DNA from: Treponema sp. | Lineage (GTDB): Bacteria > Spirochaetota > Spirochaetia > Treponematales > Treponemataceae | Length of the DNA: 33,776 nucleotides | Reading direction: 5' to 3' | Assembly (NCBI GenBank): GCA_017616165.1 | Contig: JAFZYR010000035.1 | Span: 1 to 33,776 of the forward strand | In this document: positions 1 through 7,271 of the stretch, one piece after another | How positions within the stretch are numbered: the first letter of the stretch is position 1 | How the letters are laid out: each line of letters opens with the position of its first letter | Translations under genes and position numbers: made by a program | The notes under the pieces: generated by a model | The model's input: the letters and a program-made list of their open reading frames with translations, nothing else | Told to the model about the DNA's origin: nothing | The model's database searches: none

Positions 1-144
1 AAGTGTTATGGTGGTGATATTACCCGTAAACGTAAGCTTTTGGAAAAGCAGAAGGAAGGTAAAAAGCGCATGAAGATGATTGGTGATGTAGAGTTACCAC
101 AGAGCGCATTCCTGGCAGTATTGAAGGAAAAAGAGGATAACTAG
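1..144 (+). CDS. lepA: Elongation factor 4 (LepA), C-terminal end only
   Basis: The window opens inside this gene; the last 47 codons are read in frame 1 and end at TAG. The tail carries [20 protein letters not shown] followed by KKRMK, and a segment close to [13 protein letters not shown]. This is the very conserved C-terminal RNA-binding tail of EF-4/LepA, a ribosome-associated translational GTPase thought to back-translocate or remodel stalled ribosomes. The GTPase domains lie outside the window. Family A repeat units follow 9 bases after the stop. The next gene is convergent. Confidence 0.95.
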   Translation, partial: KCYGGDITRKRKLLEKQKEGKKRMKMIGDVELPQSAFLAVLKEKEDN

Positions 145-153
145 GCGCACTCT

Positions 154-211
154 GTCATTGCGAGCCCCTTTCCCCATGTCATTGCGAGGAACGTAGTGAC
201 GTGGCAATCCA
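154..211 (+). repeat. Family A repeat: truncated unit plus full unit
   Basis: An 11-base half unit, GTCATTGCGAG (154-164), precedes a complete 34-base unit (178-211) that begins GTCATTGCGAG and ends CGTGGCAATCCA. The unit fills the space between the convergent lepA and DUF115 genes. The same sequence recurs at eight other gene borders in the window. Confidence 0.85.
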
Positions 212-213
212 CG

Positions 214-1806
214 TTATTGATTCAATATCTTCAAAAAATAATCTACTTCTACGCGCACACGGTTAAGGAATGACTGTGTATATGCAAACCTGTTCCCGTC
301 CGGAAAGTGCAGGTACAGATATTCTCTTTCCTGAATAAGCTTTGTTATCTTTTGCTCCAGCTGATCAGCAGGGAGCTTTGTTTCGCCGGTTAGCAGGGAT
401 TTTAGTTCTTTAAGTGAGGCGGCTTCTTCTTGTAGAATTTGTGCAATCTTCTGGGGCCCTTCGAGAGCCTCAGGGACCCCGAAAGTATCATGTGTTCTTT
501 GTGGTTCTTGAAGAGCCTCAGGGACCCCGAAAGTATCATGTGTTCTTTGTGGTTCTCGAAGAGCCTCAAGAATCTGCTCATACCTCACCATTATCGGCGT
601 GGTAAACATCTTTTCATTTTTCTTGAAGGCCGGCTCGTTAAAGGCGGCAGCGTAGTTAGCATCATTTTTGATTCTGCTGGAATAAAGGAAGCGTGCCTTA
701 TCTGCCATGGCTCCCTTTGTGTGTGTGCGGCCTGCAGAATATGCAAAATCAAGGCCGTAGGTTTTAATAGGAACAGACTTGTCCTTACGGAAAAGCAGGG
801 CATAATAATAGGCTGTAATTCCAACCGAACCAAACGGTTCATTTTTTGGAGGAAGTATTCCTGCCTGTTCAAACCTGTCTATAAAGCGTGCCTGGGTAAA
901 CTCTGTTGTAAAAAAGCTAAGCTGTTCAGGTTTAAAATAACGCGTAATTGCGTGCAGCGAAGAAAGGCCTGCAAAAACATGGGTTTCAACCCTGCTCATT
1001 CCAATAAAGCATTTGGAAATGACATTCTGTGCTTCTTCTATAAAAACTGCATCGGGAACAATTCCCTGTGCAACAAGCGGCTGCAAGGCAGTGTCTACGC
1101 AGATTACATAATGCCCCTTGCGTGCTTCTTCAATTCCCTGGACCAGAGATTCCCCGGCTCCAAAAACAATAATGGGTTTATCAACACTTTCAAAGAAATT
1201 CTGAATGGGAATTGTTTTATCGCAGCAGGCAAGATTTTTAAAAAAGTTTGTACTGTAGCGGCGGCCAAATTTTACAAGCGTAACTCTGTTTGCCCAATAG
1301 GTCATAAGTGCATTTACTGCATTTTCCATAACCTTGTCATAAAGCTGTGAGTTAAATTGTGCGCCCGCAGAAAAGTCAATTTTAATTATACGGCGGAAGG
1401 TTCCGCACTGGGGGAGTGTAAAGCCGCTTTGCAAAGTCACGTTCTGTTTTGTCAAAAGCGGACCAAGGTTTAAAAGCTCCTCCTTTGTAAGAAAAGAAAA
1501 CCTGTCGTCCTGTACAGCTTCCTTTTGTTCAAGCATTAAAGCATAAAGCTCTTCCTCATACTCACAGGCAAGCATTATACAATCCTGCGGCAGCTTCTGG
1601 GCAAGCTCCTTGAGCCCGTAGCTTAAAACAGGAGACACACAAAGAATGATAGTCTGCGGCTGCAGCACAAGCTCTTGTATATATTGATTTATTGCCTTTG
1701 AGGGAGCGTATTTGGAATAAAGATATTTATCCCTGTAAGAAACAGTAAAGCCCTGTGCCGTTTGAACGAGACAGGGCTTTGTAGAATTTGAAATATTATT
1801 ATTCAA
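214..1806 (-). CDS. MptE-like (DUF115 / Maf-type) protein
   Basis: A 530-residue cytosolic protein. Residues about 208-300 contain PIIVFGAGESL, a later ICVDTALQPL and VPDAVFIEE. This is the Rossmann-like pattern of DUF115/MptE-like proteins, which include the motility-associated (Maf) flagellin glycosyltransferase group. In a flagellated spirochaete a role in flagellin or surface sugar transfer is plausible but inferred. Translation starts at TTG (1804-1806), only two bases after the stop of the foldase gene upstream, and no internal ATG gives a full domain. Coupled translation from that gene is therefore likely. Residues about 411-450 are an unusual insertion: 2.3 copies of a 16-residue repeat (LREPQRTHDTFGVPEA) made by the Family B palindromic element. 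It lies just before the lysine- and glutamate-rich C-terminal helical region. Confidence 0.8.
   Translation of the reverse strand: MNNNISNSTKPCLVQTAQGFTVSYRDKYLYSKYAPSKAINQYIQELVLQPQTIILCVSPVLSYGLKELAQKLPQDCIMLACEYEEELYALMLEQKEAVQDDRFSFLTKEELLNLGPLLTKQNVTLQSGFTLPQCGTFRRIIKIDFSAGAQFNSQLYDKVMENAVNALMTYWANRVTLVKFGRRYSTNFFKNLACCDKTIPIQNFFESVDKPIIVFGAGESLVQGIEEARKGHYVICVDTALQPLVAQGIVPDAVFIEEAQNVISKCFIGMSRVETHVFAGLSSLHAITRYFKPEQLSFFTTEFTQARFIDRFEQAGILPPKNEPFGSVGITAYYYALLFRKDKSVPIKTYGLDFAYSAGRTHTKGAMADKARFLYSSRIKNDANYAAAFNEPAFKKNEKMFTTPIMVRYEQILEALREPQRTHDTFGVPEALQEPQRTHDTFGVPEALEGPQKIAQILQEEAASLKELKSLLTGETKLPADQLEQKITKLIQEREYLYLHFPDGNRFAYTQSFLNRVRVEVDYFLKILNQ
459..568 (-). repeat. Family B element, in-frame 48-bp tandem repeat
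   Basis: The motif GAGCCTCA recurs at 465, 513 and 561, a period of exactly 48 bases (16 codons). There are two complete copies and part of a third. The left edge carries CCCTTCGAGAGCCTCAGGG, the core shared with the element in dus (25288-25365) and with the ankyrin-gene leader (32258-32294). The repeat stays open in the DUF115 frame and encodes LREPQ...VPEALEGP. Confidence 0.9.
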
Positions 1807-1808
1807 AA

Positions 1809-3293
1809 TTAGAAGGATGAACTAAAGAAGTTATCGATGTAAACAGCAATAAAGTCATTCTCAAGCTTTGGATCCTGGAACAAAACTGACTGAGAAGAAG
1901 TTTCATCTATCTGTGAAATAAGGATAGAATAGCTTGAGTTTTCTTCTTCTTCAGAGGTTTCCTTAACACCAGCTGCTGTGTACTGAAGAACGGCAATATC
2001 TCCATTAAGTACAATAGGCTCAGAGTATTCGTTGAGCTTAAGGCTGAATGCTTTTTTAAGGAAGTCTTCGTTTGTATCTGCAGAAGAAAGACCTGTTGGT
2101 GTTGTATCCATTATGCCGAACAGACTTACAGAACCGTAGTTCAGAGGGAATGCTTCAAGATCAGTAATTACGGCATTCTCATAATTGAGGGCTGCAGTTT
2201 CCATATCGCTCTGCTTGGCTTCTTTTGTAAAACTCTTTGCAATATCAGAATAATAGTCTTCTACGATTGTTGCCTCATAAGTAGTAATGTAGTTGAGTAC
2301 ATCGCTCAAGGTTTCGTCAGCAGTAAAATCCGGCTGAGTAGAAGCGCCGTCACATTTGAAAATTGAATAGCCGATAGTTGTCTGAACTGCAGGGCTGATT
2401 TCATCAACAGCAAGACCTGTAATTTTTGAAAGCTCATCCTTGTCTTCAAGAAGGTTTTCAATCTGATACTGTGAGTTGTTAGAAAGCTTTCCTTCTGAAT
2501 CGCTGTAGTTCTTGTCTGAATATTCTGCAATTGCATCTTCAAAGGTAATCTGTCCCTTAGAGATTCTTGAAGTAACCTTATCTGCAATATCCTTTGTTTC
2601 TACTGTGATTACAGAAAGATCATATTTTACAAATTTCTGTGAATTAGCTTTTCCATATTTTTCCTGTTCTTCTACAGGATATTCTCTTGTAGAGAAGGTA
2701 GCCATCTTAAATGCACGAAGCTCCTGACCAAAGTTGTCAAGGAAAGCGCTTTCTGCTTCTGAAGATTTAAGACCAAAAAGCTTATAACCACCAAAGGTGC
2801 TTGAGGTTCCGTAATAGTCATCAAAGTAGCGGCCTGTATATAAGCTGTCTCTTATGCTGTCTGTAAGCTGCTGGATATAAGAAGCATCTGCCTGAAGATA
2901 TGCTTTTTTAGAGAATTTTCCGTTTTCATCAGAAAAATAATTCTTGATTGTACGGTTGATAGATTCCTGTGGAACTTCATAACCTGCAGTCTTAAGAGCA
3001 TATTCCTGTGCATATTTTTGTACAGTAGCGTTGAATGCGTAGCTGTAAAGTGAAAACTGGTTAGACTGATTTATTTCCTGGCCATTATTTCTAAATGCTT
3101 CTGCATACTGTGAAAGAAAGTTTGTAAAATCAGAACCATATTCATAGCTGATTTTTCTGCCATTATATTTACCGAACACGAGAGCTTCCTGCTGCTCTGC
3201 TGCTCTAGATAAAGAAGATGGAAGTACGAATGCGATAAAACATATAATAAGAATGATTGACGCACCGAATGTGTAAAGAACACCTTTTTTCAT
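1809..3293 (-). CDS. SurA/PpiD-like peptidyl-prolyl isomerase, membrane-anchored
   Basis: A 494-residue protein with one N-terminal hydrophobic segment (residues about 6-28, ending near SSLSRA) that could be a signal anchor or signal peptide, so the rest would be periplasmic. Residues about 40-200 resemble the SurA/PpiD N-terminal helical chaperone domain. Residues about 220-315 fit a parvulin-like PPIC domain, with a segment SVITVETKDIADKV, then FEDAIAEYSDKN and the closing VQTTIGYSIFKC. The family assists folding of exported and outer-membrane proteins. A GGGTAAC purine stretch lies just before the ATG, and a strong promoter is at 3334-3362. It heads a two-gene operon with the DUF115 gene. 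Whether the isomerase site is active cannot be told, because the domain is divergent. Confidence 0.78.
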   Translation of the reverse strand: MKKGVLYTFGASIILIICFIAFVLPSSLSRAAEQQEALVFGKYNGRKISYEYGSDFTNFLSQYAEAFRNNGQEINQSNQFSLYSYAFNATVQKYAQEYALKTAGYEVPQESINRTIKNYFSDENGKFSKKAYLQADASYIQQLTDSIRDSLYTGRYFDDYYGTSSTFGGYKLFGLKSSEAESAFLDNFGQELRAFKMATFSTREYPVEEQEKYGKANSQKFVKYDLSVITVETKDIADKVTSRISKGQITFEDAIAEYSDKNYSDSEGKLSNNSQYQIENLLEDKDELSKITGLAVDEISPAVQTTIGYSIFKCDGASTQPDFTADETLSDVLNYITTYEATIVEDYYSDIAKSFTKEAKQSDMETAALNYENAVITDLEAFPLNYGSVSLFGIMDTTPTGLSSADTNEDFLKKAFSLKLNEYSEPIVLNGDIAVLQYTAAGVKETSEEEENSSYSILISQIDETSSQSVLFQDPKLENDFIAVYIDNFFSSSF

Positions 3294-3333
3294 ATTGTTA
3301 CCCTTTTTATTGTTGTTTTAAAATAATTAAACT

Positions 3334-3362
3334 ATTTTAACACAGAATGAACTTGTAGTCAA
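3334..3362 (-). promoter_or_regulatory. Sigma-70-type promoter of the foldase gene
   Basis: On the minus strand TTGACT (3362-3357) is followed by a 17-base spacer and TAAAAT (3339-3334). The ATG is about 40 bases downstream. Confidence 0.7.
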
Positions 3363-3450
3363 TTTATGGAACGGATAATGTGTGCCCGACCGGACACCAG
3401 TTTTTTTTCCAGAATAAAAAAATATTTCTTTATTTTATAAAAATATGGTT

Positions 3451-3456
3451 TATAAT
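3451..3456 (+). promoter_or_regulatory. -10 box of the 73-aa membrane-protein gene
   Basis: A perfect TATAAT lies 33 bases before the ATG in a very AT-rich stretch. The best -35 candidate, TTTATT near 3429, is weak. Confidence 0.5.
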
Positions 3457-3489
3457 ATATATATAAATTAATTCAATAGGAGTGCTGTT

Positions 3490-3711
3490 ATGGCAAAAGG
3501 AAAGGATTACTTTGGATTGGGAAGATTGATCAGTATTATTCTTGCAATCATCCCTGTAACCGCATGGCTTTGTGGATGGCTCACAAGATTTAAGGAAGGC
3601 AAGATTATTGCTGGTATCATCCGTCTTCTCTTTGGATGGAACATCATCTGGATTCTCGACTTGATCCTTATGATCCTTCAGGGAAAGATCCTCCGCATCC
3701 TGAACTGCTAG
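3490..3711 (+). CDS. Small two-helix membrane protein, unknown function
   Basis: This 73-residue protein is not a family I recognise. It has two hydrophobic segments, about residues 12-30 (LISIILAIIPVTAWLCGWL) and 40-66 (IIAGIIRLLFGWNIIWILDL and onward), joined by a short basic loop TRFKEGK. The N-terminus is basic and the C-terminus ends in cysteine. The start is supported by AATAGGAG (3475-3482) ahead of the ATG. The gene is monocistronic: its own TATAAT lies upstream and a textbook terminator follows. Codon choice (ATC, AAG, CTC, GGA) resembles that of the glycyl-tRNA synthetase gene and suggests good expression. A helical-hairpin membrane peptide is the most that can be said. Confidence 0.75.
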   Translation: MAKGKDYFGLGRLISIILAIIPVTAWLCGWLTRFKEGKIIAGIIRLLFGWNIIWILDLILMILQGKILRILNC

Positions 3712-3738
3712 TACTAGTATAAAAAGTTAAACTAATAA

Positions 3739-3770
3739 GCCCGAAAGCTTCCTTTCGGGCCTTTTTTTTT
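3739..3770 (+). terminator. Rho-independent terminator after the 73-aa gene
   Basis: A perfect 9-bp stem, GCCCGAAAG (3739-3747) with CTTTCGGGC (3752-3760), encloses a 4-base loop and is followed by C and nine T residues. Confidence 0.95.
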
Positions 3771-3773
3771 GGG

Positions 3774-3798
3774 TTGACGCGCTACGCTCGCAAGAACG
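3774..3798 (-). repeat. Decayed Family A repeat remnant
   Basis: The sequence TTGACGCGCTACGCTCGCAA followed by GAACG matches most bases of the minus-oriented unit at 17956-17981 (TTGCCGCGCTGCGCTCGCAA then TGACG). It lies between the terminator and the stop of ddl. Confidence 0.5.
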
Positions 3799-3800
3799 TG

Positions 3801-4931
3801 CTATCTGCTTGTACTAAGCTTACTCTTGGCTTCGTATCTTGCAACTGCTTCCTTTATGAGCAGGTCAACCAGATCTTCAAACTTAAGTCCCGCAGCATCA
3901 CACATCTTTGGGAACATGCTTATTGGTGTAAAGCCCGGCAGGGTATTGATTTCGTTCAGATAAACCTGCTTTGTATCACGGTCAATAAAAAAGTCTACTC
4001 TGGCAAGCCCTGTTGCATCCAGCACCTTGTAGGCGGCACAGGCTGTCTTACGGATTTTTTCAAGATCGTTTTCGCTAAGCTCTGCAGGAACCAGAAGATT
4101 TGCACCGTCCGGATCATTGTACTTGGCATCAAAATCGTAAAAATCATGATTAGGAACAATTTCACCAGGAATATAGGCAACAACCTCTTCTACGTCGCTG
4201 TCTGCAGGGTAAGTAACTGAGTTTCCTGTAACACTGCATTCAATTTCGCGTGCATTATCAAGAGATTTTTCTACGAGAATCTTATCGTCCCAGTTAAAGG
4301 CTTCCATAATTGCAAAGTTCAATTCCTTGCGGTCCTTGGCTTTTGAAGCACCGTTAGAACTTCCTGCACAGCAAGGCTTTACAAACATAGGATATCCAAG
4401 CTCTTTTTCGGTTTCTTCAATAACTGCATCGTAAACAACGCTGTCCAGAACAACAGAACGCTTGATGCAGACATATGGAACAACCGGGAGGCTTACACTC
4501 TGCCAGATAAGCTTTGTTTTTTCCTTATCCATTGTAAGTGCCGAAGCAAGTGTGGTACAGCCGATATAAGGAATGTCTGCCATTTCAAACAAGCCCTGAA
4601 TTGTACCGTCCTCGCCGTAGGTTCCGTGAAGGGCAGGGAAAACTACATCAACGTCCAAAGGCTTGCCGCCTGCAACAAAGGCATTCTTTTTTCCGGCAGG
4701 AACAATGCTTACAGCCTTGCTTTCGTCTTCCTTGATTGTAAGTACGGCTTTGGTATCCTTGCAGATTCGCTCGTATTCAGAATCGTCCTGAAGGTACCAT
4801 TTTCCTTCCTTTGTAATACCAATCAACAAAACCTTATTTTCTTTTTTGATGTGGCTTGCAATTGCTGCTGCAGAAACTAAGCTTACTTCGTGTTCGCCGG
4901 AACGGCCTCCGTATATTACTGCAATATTCAT
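3801..4931 (-). CDS. ddl: D-alanine--D-alanine ligase
   Basis: An ATP-grasp enzyme of 376 residues that joins two D-alanines for the peptidoglycan stem peptide. The N-terminus has IYGGRSGEHEVSLVSA, the family signature. Next come LHGTYGEDGTIQG, a GCTTLASALTMDK segment, KPCCAGSSNGASKA (nucleotide-binding loop, usually KPANLGSSVG), and near the C-terminus VDFFIDRDTKQVYLNEINT with the metal ligands. The length is normal. The ATG follows the murE stop by one base and a GGGGGA ribosome-binding site overlaps the end of murE, so the two genes form one translationally coupled wall-synthesis operon. Confidence 0.96.
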   Translation of the reverse strand: MNIAVIYGGRSGEHEVSLVSAAAIASHIKKENKVLLIGITKEGKWYLQDDSEYERICKDTKAVLTIKEDESKAVSIVPAGKKNAFVAGGKPLDVDVVFPALHGTYGEDGTIQGLFEMADIPYIGCTTLASALTMDKEKTKLIWQSVSLPVVPYVCIKRSVVLDSVVYDAVIEETEKELGYPMFVKPCCAGSSNGASKAKDRKELNFAIMEAFNWDDKILVEKSLDNAREIECSVTGNSVTYPADSDVEEVVAYIPGEIVPNHDFYDFDAKYNDPDGANLLVPAELSENDLEKIRKTACAAYKVLDATGLARVDFFIDRDTKQVYLNEINTLPGFTPISMFPKMCDAAGLKFEDLVDLLIKEAVARYEAKSKLSTSR

Positions 4932-4932
4932 T

Positions 4933-6699
4933 TTATTCCCCCTGTGTATATCCCATCTCGTTTAATGCTTTTTTTGCTTCGCTGATTTCATCATAAGGCA
5001 TTGTGTAATCTTTGTATATTATGCTGTTTTCGTGTGACTTTCCAAGCAACAGGACGATGTCGCCTTTTTGTGCCATTTTGAAGGTCTCTCGAATAGCCTG
5101 TGGTCTGTCGTGAATTATAAAAAGGTTTTCACCCATGACCTTTCCTTCTTTTTCGGCACCGGCTGCAATCATTTTGAGCAGCTCTACCGGATCTTCACCG
5201 CGAGGGTCCTCATCTGCAAGCACAATTACATCACAGAACTTTGCTGCAATCTGTCCCTGAAGCGGACGCTTCGTAAGGTCACGTTCTCCACCGCTTCCAA
5301 AAAGAGCAAACATGCGGCCTGTACAGCGCTTACGGATTGGCGGGAAAATTGTTTCAAAGCTCGAAGGTGTATGGGCGTAATCAACAATCAGTTCAAATGG
5401 CTGGTCTTCATCAATTACAGTCATGCGCCCCTTGATTGGTGTAAGCTCAGAAACAAGGGCTGCAAGCTCTTCAAAGCTTTTGTCTGTAACGCTGCTTACT
5501 GCTGTAATTGCTGCCATGAGGTTGTAGGCATTAAAGGCTCCGGGAAGACTTGCTCTTACACTAAAATGACAGTTAGGACGAGGCACAACTGGATCATAGT
5601 GCTCCGGATAAACAGAGCTAGTTCCATCTGCATCTACATCAAAGCTCAAGCCGTAGGTTGCACTTGCAATATTGCGGGCAGTCATATAGCGCAGGTTTTC
5701 CGGAATAGGCGGAAGTGGTGTTGCCTGTGAACCGCTTTCTGCAGCTGCCTTGCCGGCCTTTCCTTCTGTTGTAAAGCCATAAACCGGCTGCTTTGTTGCT
5801 TCAATAAAATACTGTGCCGAAGGGTCTTCAAGGTTTACAATTCCAATAGAATTGATTTTCTGCTTTACTCCGGCAATTGTCTTTATGTGACTGTGCTTAT
5901 CAAGTGCACGGAAAAGGTTTGCCTTGTCGTGTCTGTAGGTTTCAAAGTTTTTATGGAACTCAAGATGCTCAAGCGTAACGTTCATAAACACGCCGCAGTC
6001 AAAAAGAATATTTCCGCAGCGGTTGAGCTTTGTTGAAAGTCCGTGAGAAGAAGCTTCTACAACAGCATACTTACAGCCGTTTTCTAGCATTTCGTTTAAG
6101 TGATGCTGAATGATTGGTGCTTCAGGAGTTGTCTGATGCTGCGGGTTAGGAAGTGCGTCACCTCCAAAGGAATATTCTACTGTGCTTATAAAGCCGGCCT
6201 TTTCTCCTGCGGCTCTGAGCAGCTGCCATATAAAGCTTACGGTGCTTGATTTGCCTTCGGTGCCGGTTACACCAATAACAATAAGGCGTTCGCTTGGGTT
6301 ATCATAAAAGCGTGCAGAAAGTGGTGCCATTGCAAAGCGTGCATCCGGAACCTTAATAAGGGCTGGTGCAAACTTTGGACTTTCATCGCTTAATGCGTTA
6401 TTCATTGTCCGCTTGATAATTGCTTCGGCTATATCTGTCTGCTGAGAAGGGCTTAGCGTACCCTGAAAAACAACGGCATTTGCTCCGGCTAAAATTGCCT
6501 GTGCAATATAGTTGTTACCGTCTGTATGTGTTCCCGGCAAAGCAAAATAAAGTGAATTTTTGCAGGCCTCTCGTGAGTCAAACACCAGGTTTGTAACAGG
6601 AATATTATTTATTTCCGATAAATCTTCGATTTTAGTACCATCTGCCGCCACCACTGCGTTTTCGAACGCCGGCAGAATCTGCGAAAGCTGTTTTGTCAT
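4933..6699 (-). CDS. murE: UDP-N-acetylmuramyl-tripeptide synthetase (MurE)
   Basis: This Mur ligase adds the diamino acid at position 3 of the wall peptide. The P-loop GVTGTEGKSST is at residues 143-153 and the conserved VVEASSHGLS follows. VDYAHTPSSFETI and FGSGGERDLTKRP mark the C-terminal part, and DEDPRGEDP (496-504) covers the site that selects the diamino acid. I chose the ATG giving MTKQLSQIL (588 residues): a perfect TATAAT ends seven bases before it, and the longer reading frame back to 6792 would overlap queD. The protein is about 80 residues longer than most MurE proteins because of an extra segment after residue 320. The DPR motif is usual in diaminopimelate enzymes, yet treponemal walls are reported to contain ornithine, so the substrate is left open. 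Confidence 0.93.
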   Translation of the reverse strand: MTKQLSQILPAFENAVVAADGTKIEDLSEINNIPVTNLVFDSREACKNSLYFALPGTHTDGNNYIAQAILAGANAVVFQGTLSPSQQTDIAEAIIKRTMNNALSDESPKFAPALIKVPDARFAMAPLSARFYDNPSERLIVIGVTGTEGKSSTVSFIWQLLRAAGEKAGFISTVEYSFGGDALPNPQHQTTPEAPIIQHHLNEMLENGCKYAVVEASSHGLSTKLNRCGNILFDCGVFMNVTLEHLEFHKNFETYRHDKANLFRALDKHSHIKTIAGVKQKINSIGIVNLEDPSAQYFIEATKQPVYGFTTEGKAGKAAAESGSQATPLPPIPENLRYMTARNIASATYGLSFDVDADGTSSVYPEHYDPVVPRPNCHFSVRASLPGAFNAYNLMAAITAVSSVTDKSFEELAALVSELTPIKGRMTVIDEDQPFELIVDYAHTPSSFETIFPPIRKRCTGRMFALFGSGGERDLTKRPLQGQIAAKFCDVIVLADEDPRGEDPVELLKMIAAGAEKEGKVMGENLFIIHDRPQAIRETFKMAQKGDIVLLLGKSHENSIIYKDYTMPYDEISEAKKALNEMGYTQGE

Positions 6700-6705
6700 G
6701 ATTTT

Positions 6706-6711
6706 ATTATA
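6706..6711 (-). promoter_or_regulatory. -10 box of murE, leaderless position
   Basis: TATAAT on the minus strand is separated by six bases from the murE ATG (6699). Transcription would start at or next to the ATG. No ribosome-binding site is visible and the -35 region is poor. Confidence 0.6.
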
Positions 6712-6716
6712 ACCAT

Positions 6717-6744
6717 TTGCGCAAAAAAATAAAAGTGATATAAT
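6717..6744 (+). promoter_or_regulatory. queD promoter with extended -10, leaderless position
   Basis: TTGCGC (6717-6722), a 16-base spacer and TGATATAAT (6736-6744) lead directly to the ATG at 6751, leaving six bases. The -35 hexamer lies in a perfect palindrome, TTTGCGCAAA (6716-6725), midway between the divergent murE and queD genes. Confidence 0.65.
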
Positions 6745-6750
6745 CAAGCT

Positions 6751-7164
6751 ATGTTTGAAGTACGGGTAACAGCCGATTTTGCTGCGGCACATTTTTTACG
6801 CGATTACAACGGCAAGTGCGAAAATCTGCACGGCCACAACTATAAGGTATATGCTCATGTCCGGGGTCCAAAGCTCAACGAAGGGGGCATGCTGCTTGAT
6901 TTTACAAAGCTTAAGGACGCGCTCCGTCAGGTCTGCAAACAGTTAGACCACACTAACTTAAATGATTTGTCTGTGTTTGACCAGAACCCAAGTGCCGAGC
7001 GCATTGCCATGTACATTTACAACGGAGTAGTGGAGCTGCTTAAAAAAGAGGGAATAGACCTTTCGTATGCAGCAGGCAAACCTGAACCTGTCTTGTACTG
7101 TATAGACGTCTTCGAAACCGAATCGTCTCGAGCACGTTATCTCGTAGATGAAAAACAGAAATGA
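6751..7164 (+). CDS. queD: 6-carboxy-5,6,7,8-tetrahydropterin synthase (QueD)
   Basis: A 137-residue member of the 6-pyruvoyl-tetrahydropterin synthase fold. The zinc ligands are visible as H14 (AAAHFL) and H27/H29 (LHGHNY), and the catalytic cysteine is C23 (GKCENLHGH). LDFTKLKDAL and QLDHTNLND are also conserved, as is a late PSAERIAMYIY. The enzyme turns dihydroneopterin triphosphate into the precursor of queuosine and other 7-deazaguanines, which modify tRNA. It stands alone here; queC, queE and queF are not in the window. The first ATG is used and there is no ribosome-binding site. Confidence 0.92.
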   Translation: MFEVRVTADFAAAHFLRDYNGKCENLHGHNYKVYAHVRGPKLNEGGMLLDFTKLKDALRQVCKQLDHTNLNDLSVFDQNPSAERIAMYIYNGVVELLKKEGIDLSYAAGKPEPVLYCIDVFETESSRARYLVDEKQK

Positions 7165-7185
7165 TCTCTTAAAACAGGGATTCAA

Positions 7186-7220
7186 GGTACTAAAATTAAA
7201 AAATATTAAAAAATAGTACC
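7186..7220. repeat. Inverted repeat ahead of the ATPase promoter
   Basis: GGTACTA (7186-7192) and TAGTACC (7214-7220) are perfect complements around a 21-base AT-only loop. The repeat lies 20 bases upstream of the -10 box of the next gene. It could be an operator or a weak terminator for queD. Confidence 0.4.
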
Positions 7221-7237
7221 CTAAAACGGCATTTATG

Positions 7238-7260
7238 TGATATAATTCCAATATAAGGAG
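7238..7260 (+). promoter_or_regulatory. Extended -10 promoter and RBS of the AAA ATPase gene
   Basis: TGATATAAT (7238-7246) is an extended -10 element identical to that of queD. AAGGAG (7255-7260) is a strong ribosome-binding site, although 11 bases from the ATG. No good -35 is seen. Confidence 0.6.
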
Positions 7261-7271
7261 TTATAGCACTT

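Noticed and set aside
439..1350. A 303-codon open frame on the plus strand
   Set aside because: It is antisense to the DUF115 gene, its product is Cys/Lys-rich without domain character, and the minus-strand frame has a recognised domain.
3380..3408. A possible terminator: GTGT/ACAC arms followed by eight T residues
   Set aside because: The stem has only four good pairs and no upstream plus-strand gene needs it.
6700..6792. An upstream extension of murE by 31 codons
   Set aside because: It would overlap the start of queD, lies upstream of the murE -10 box and has no match to the start of Mur ligases.
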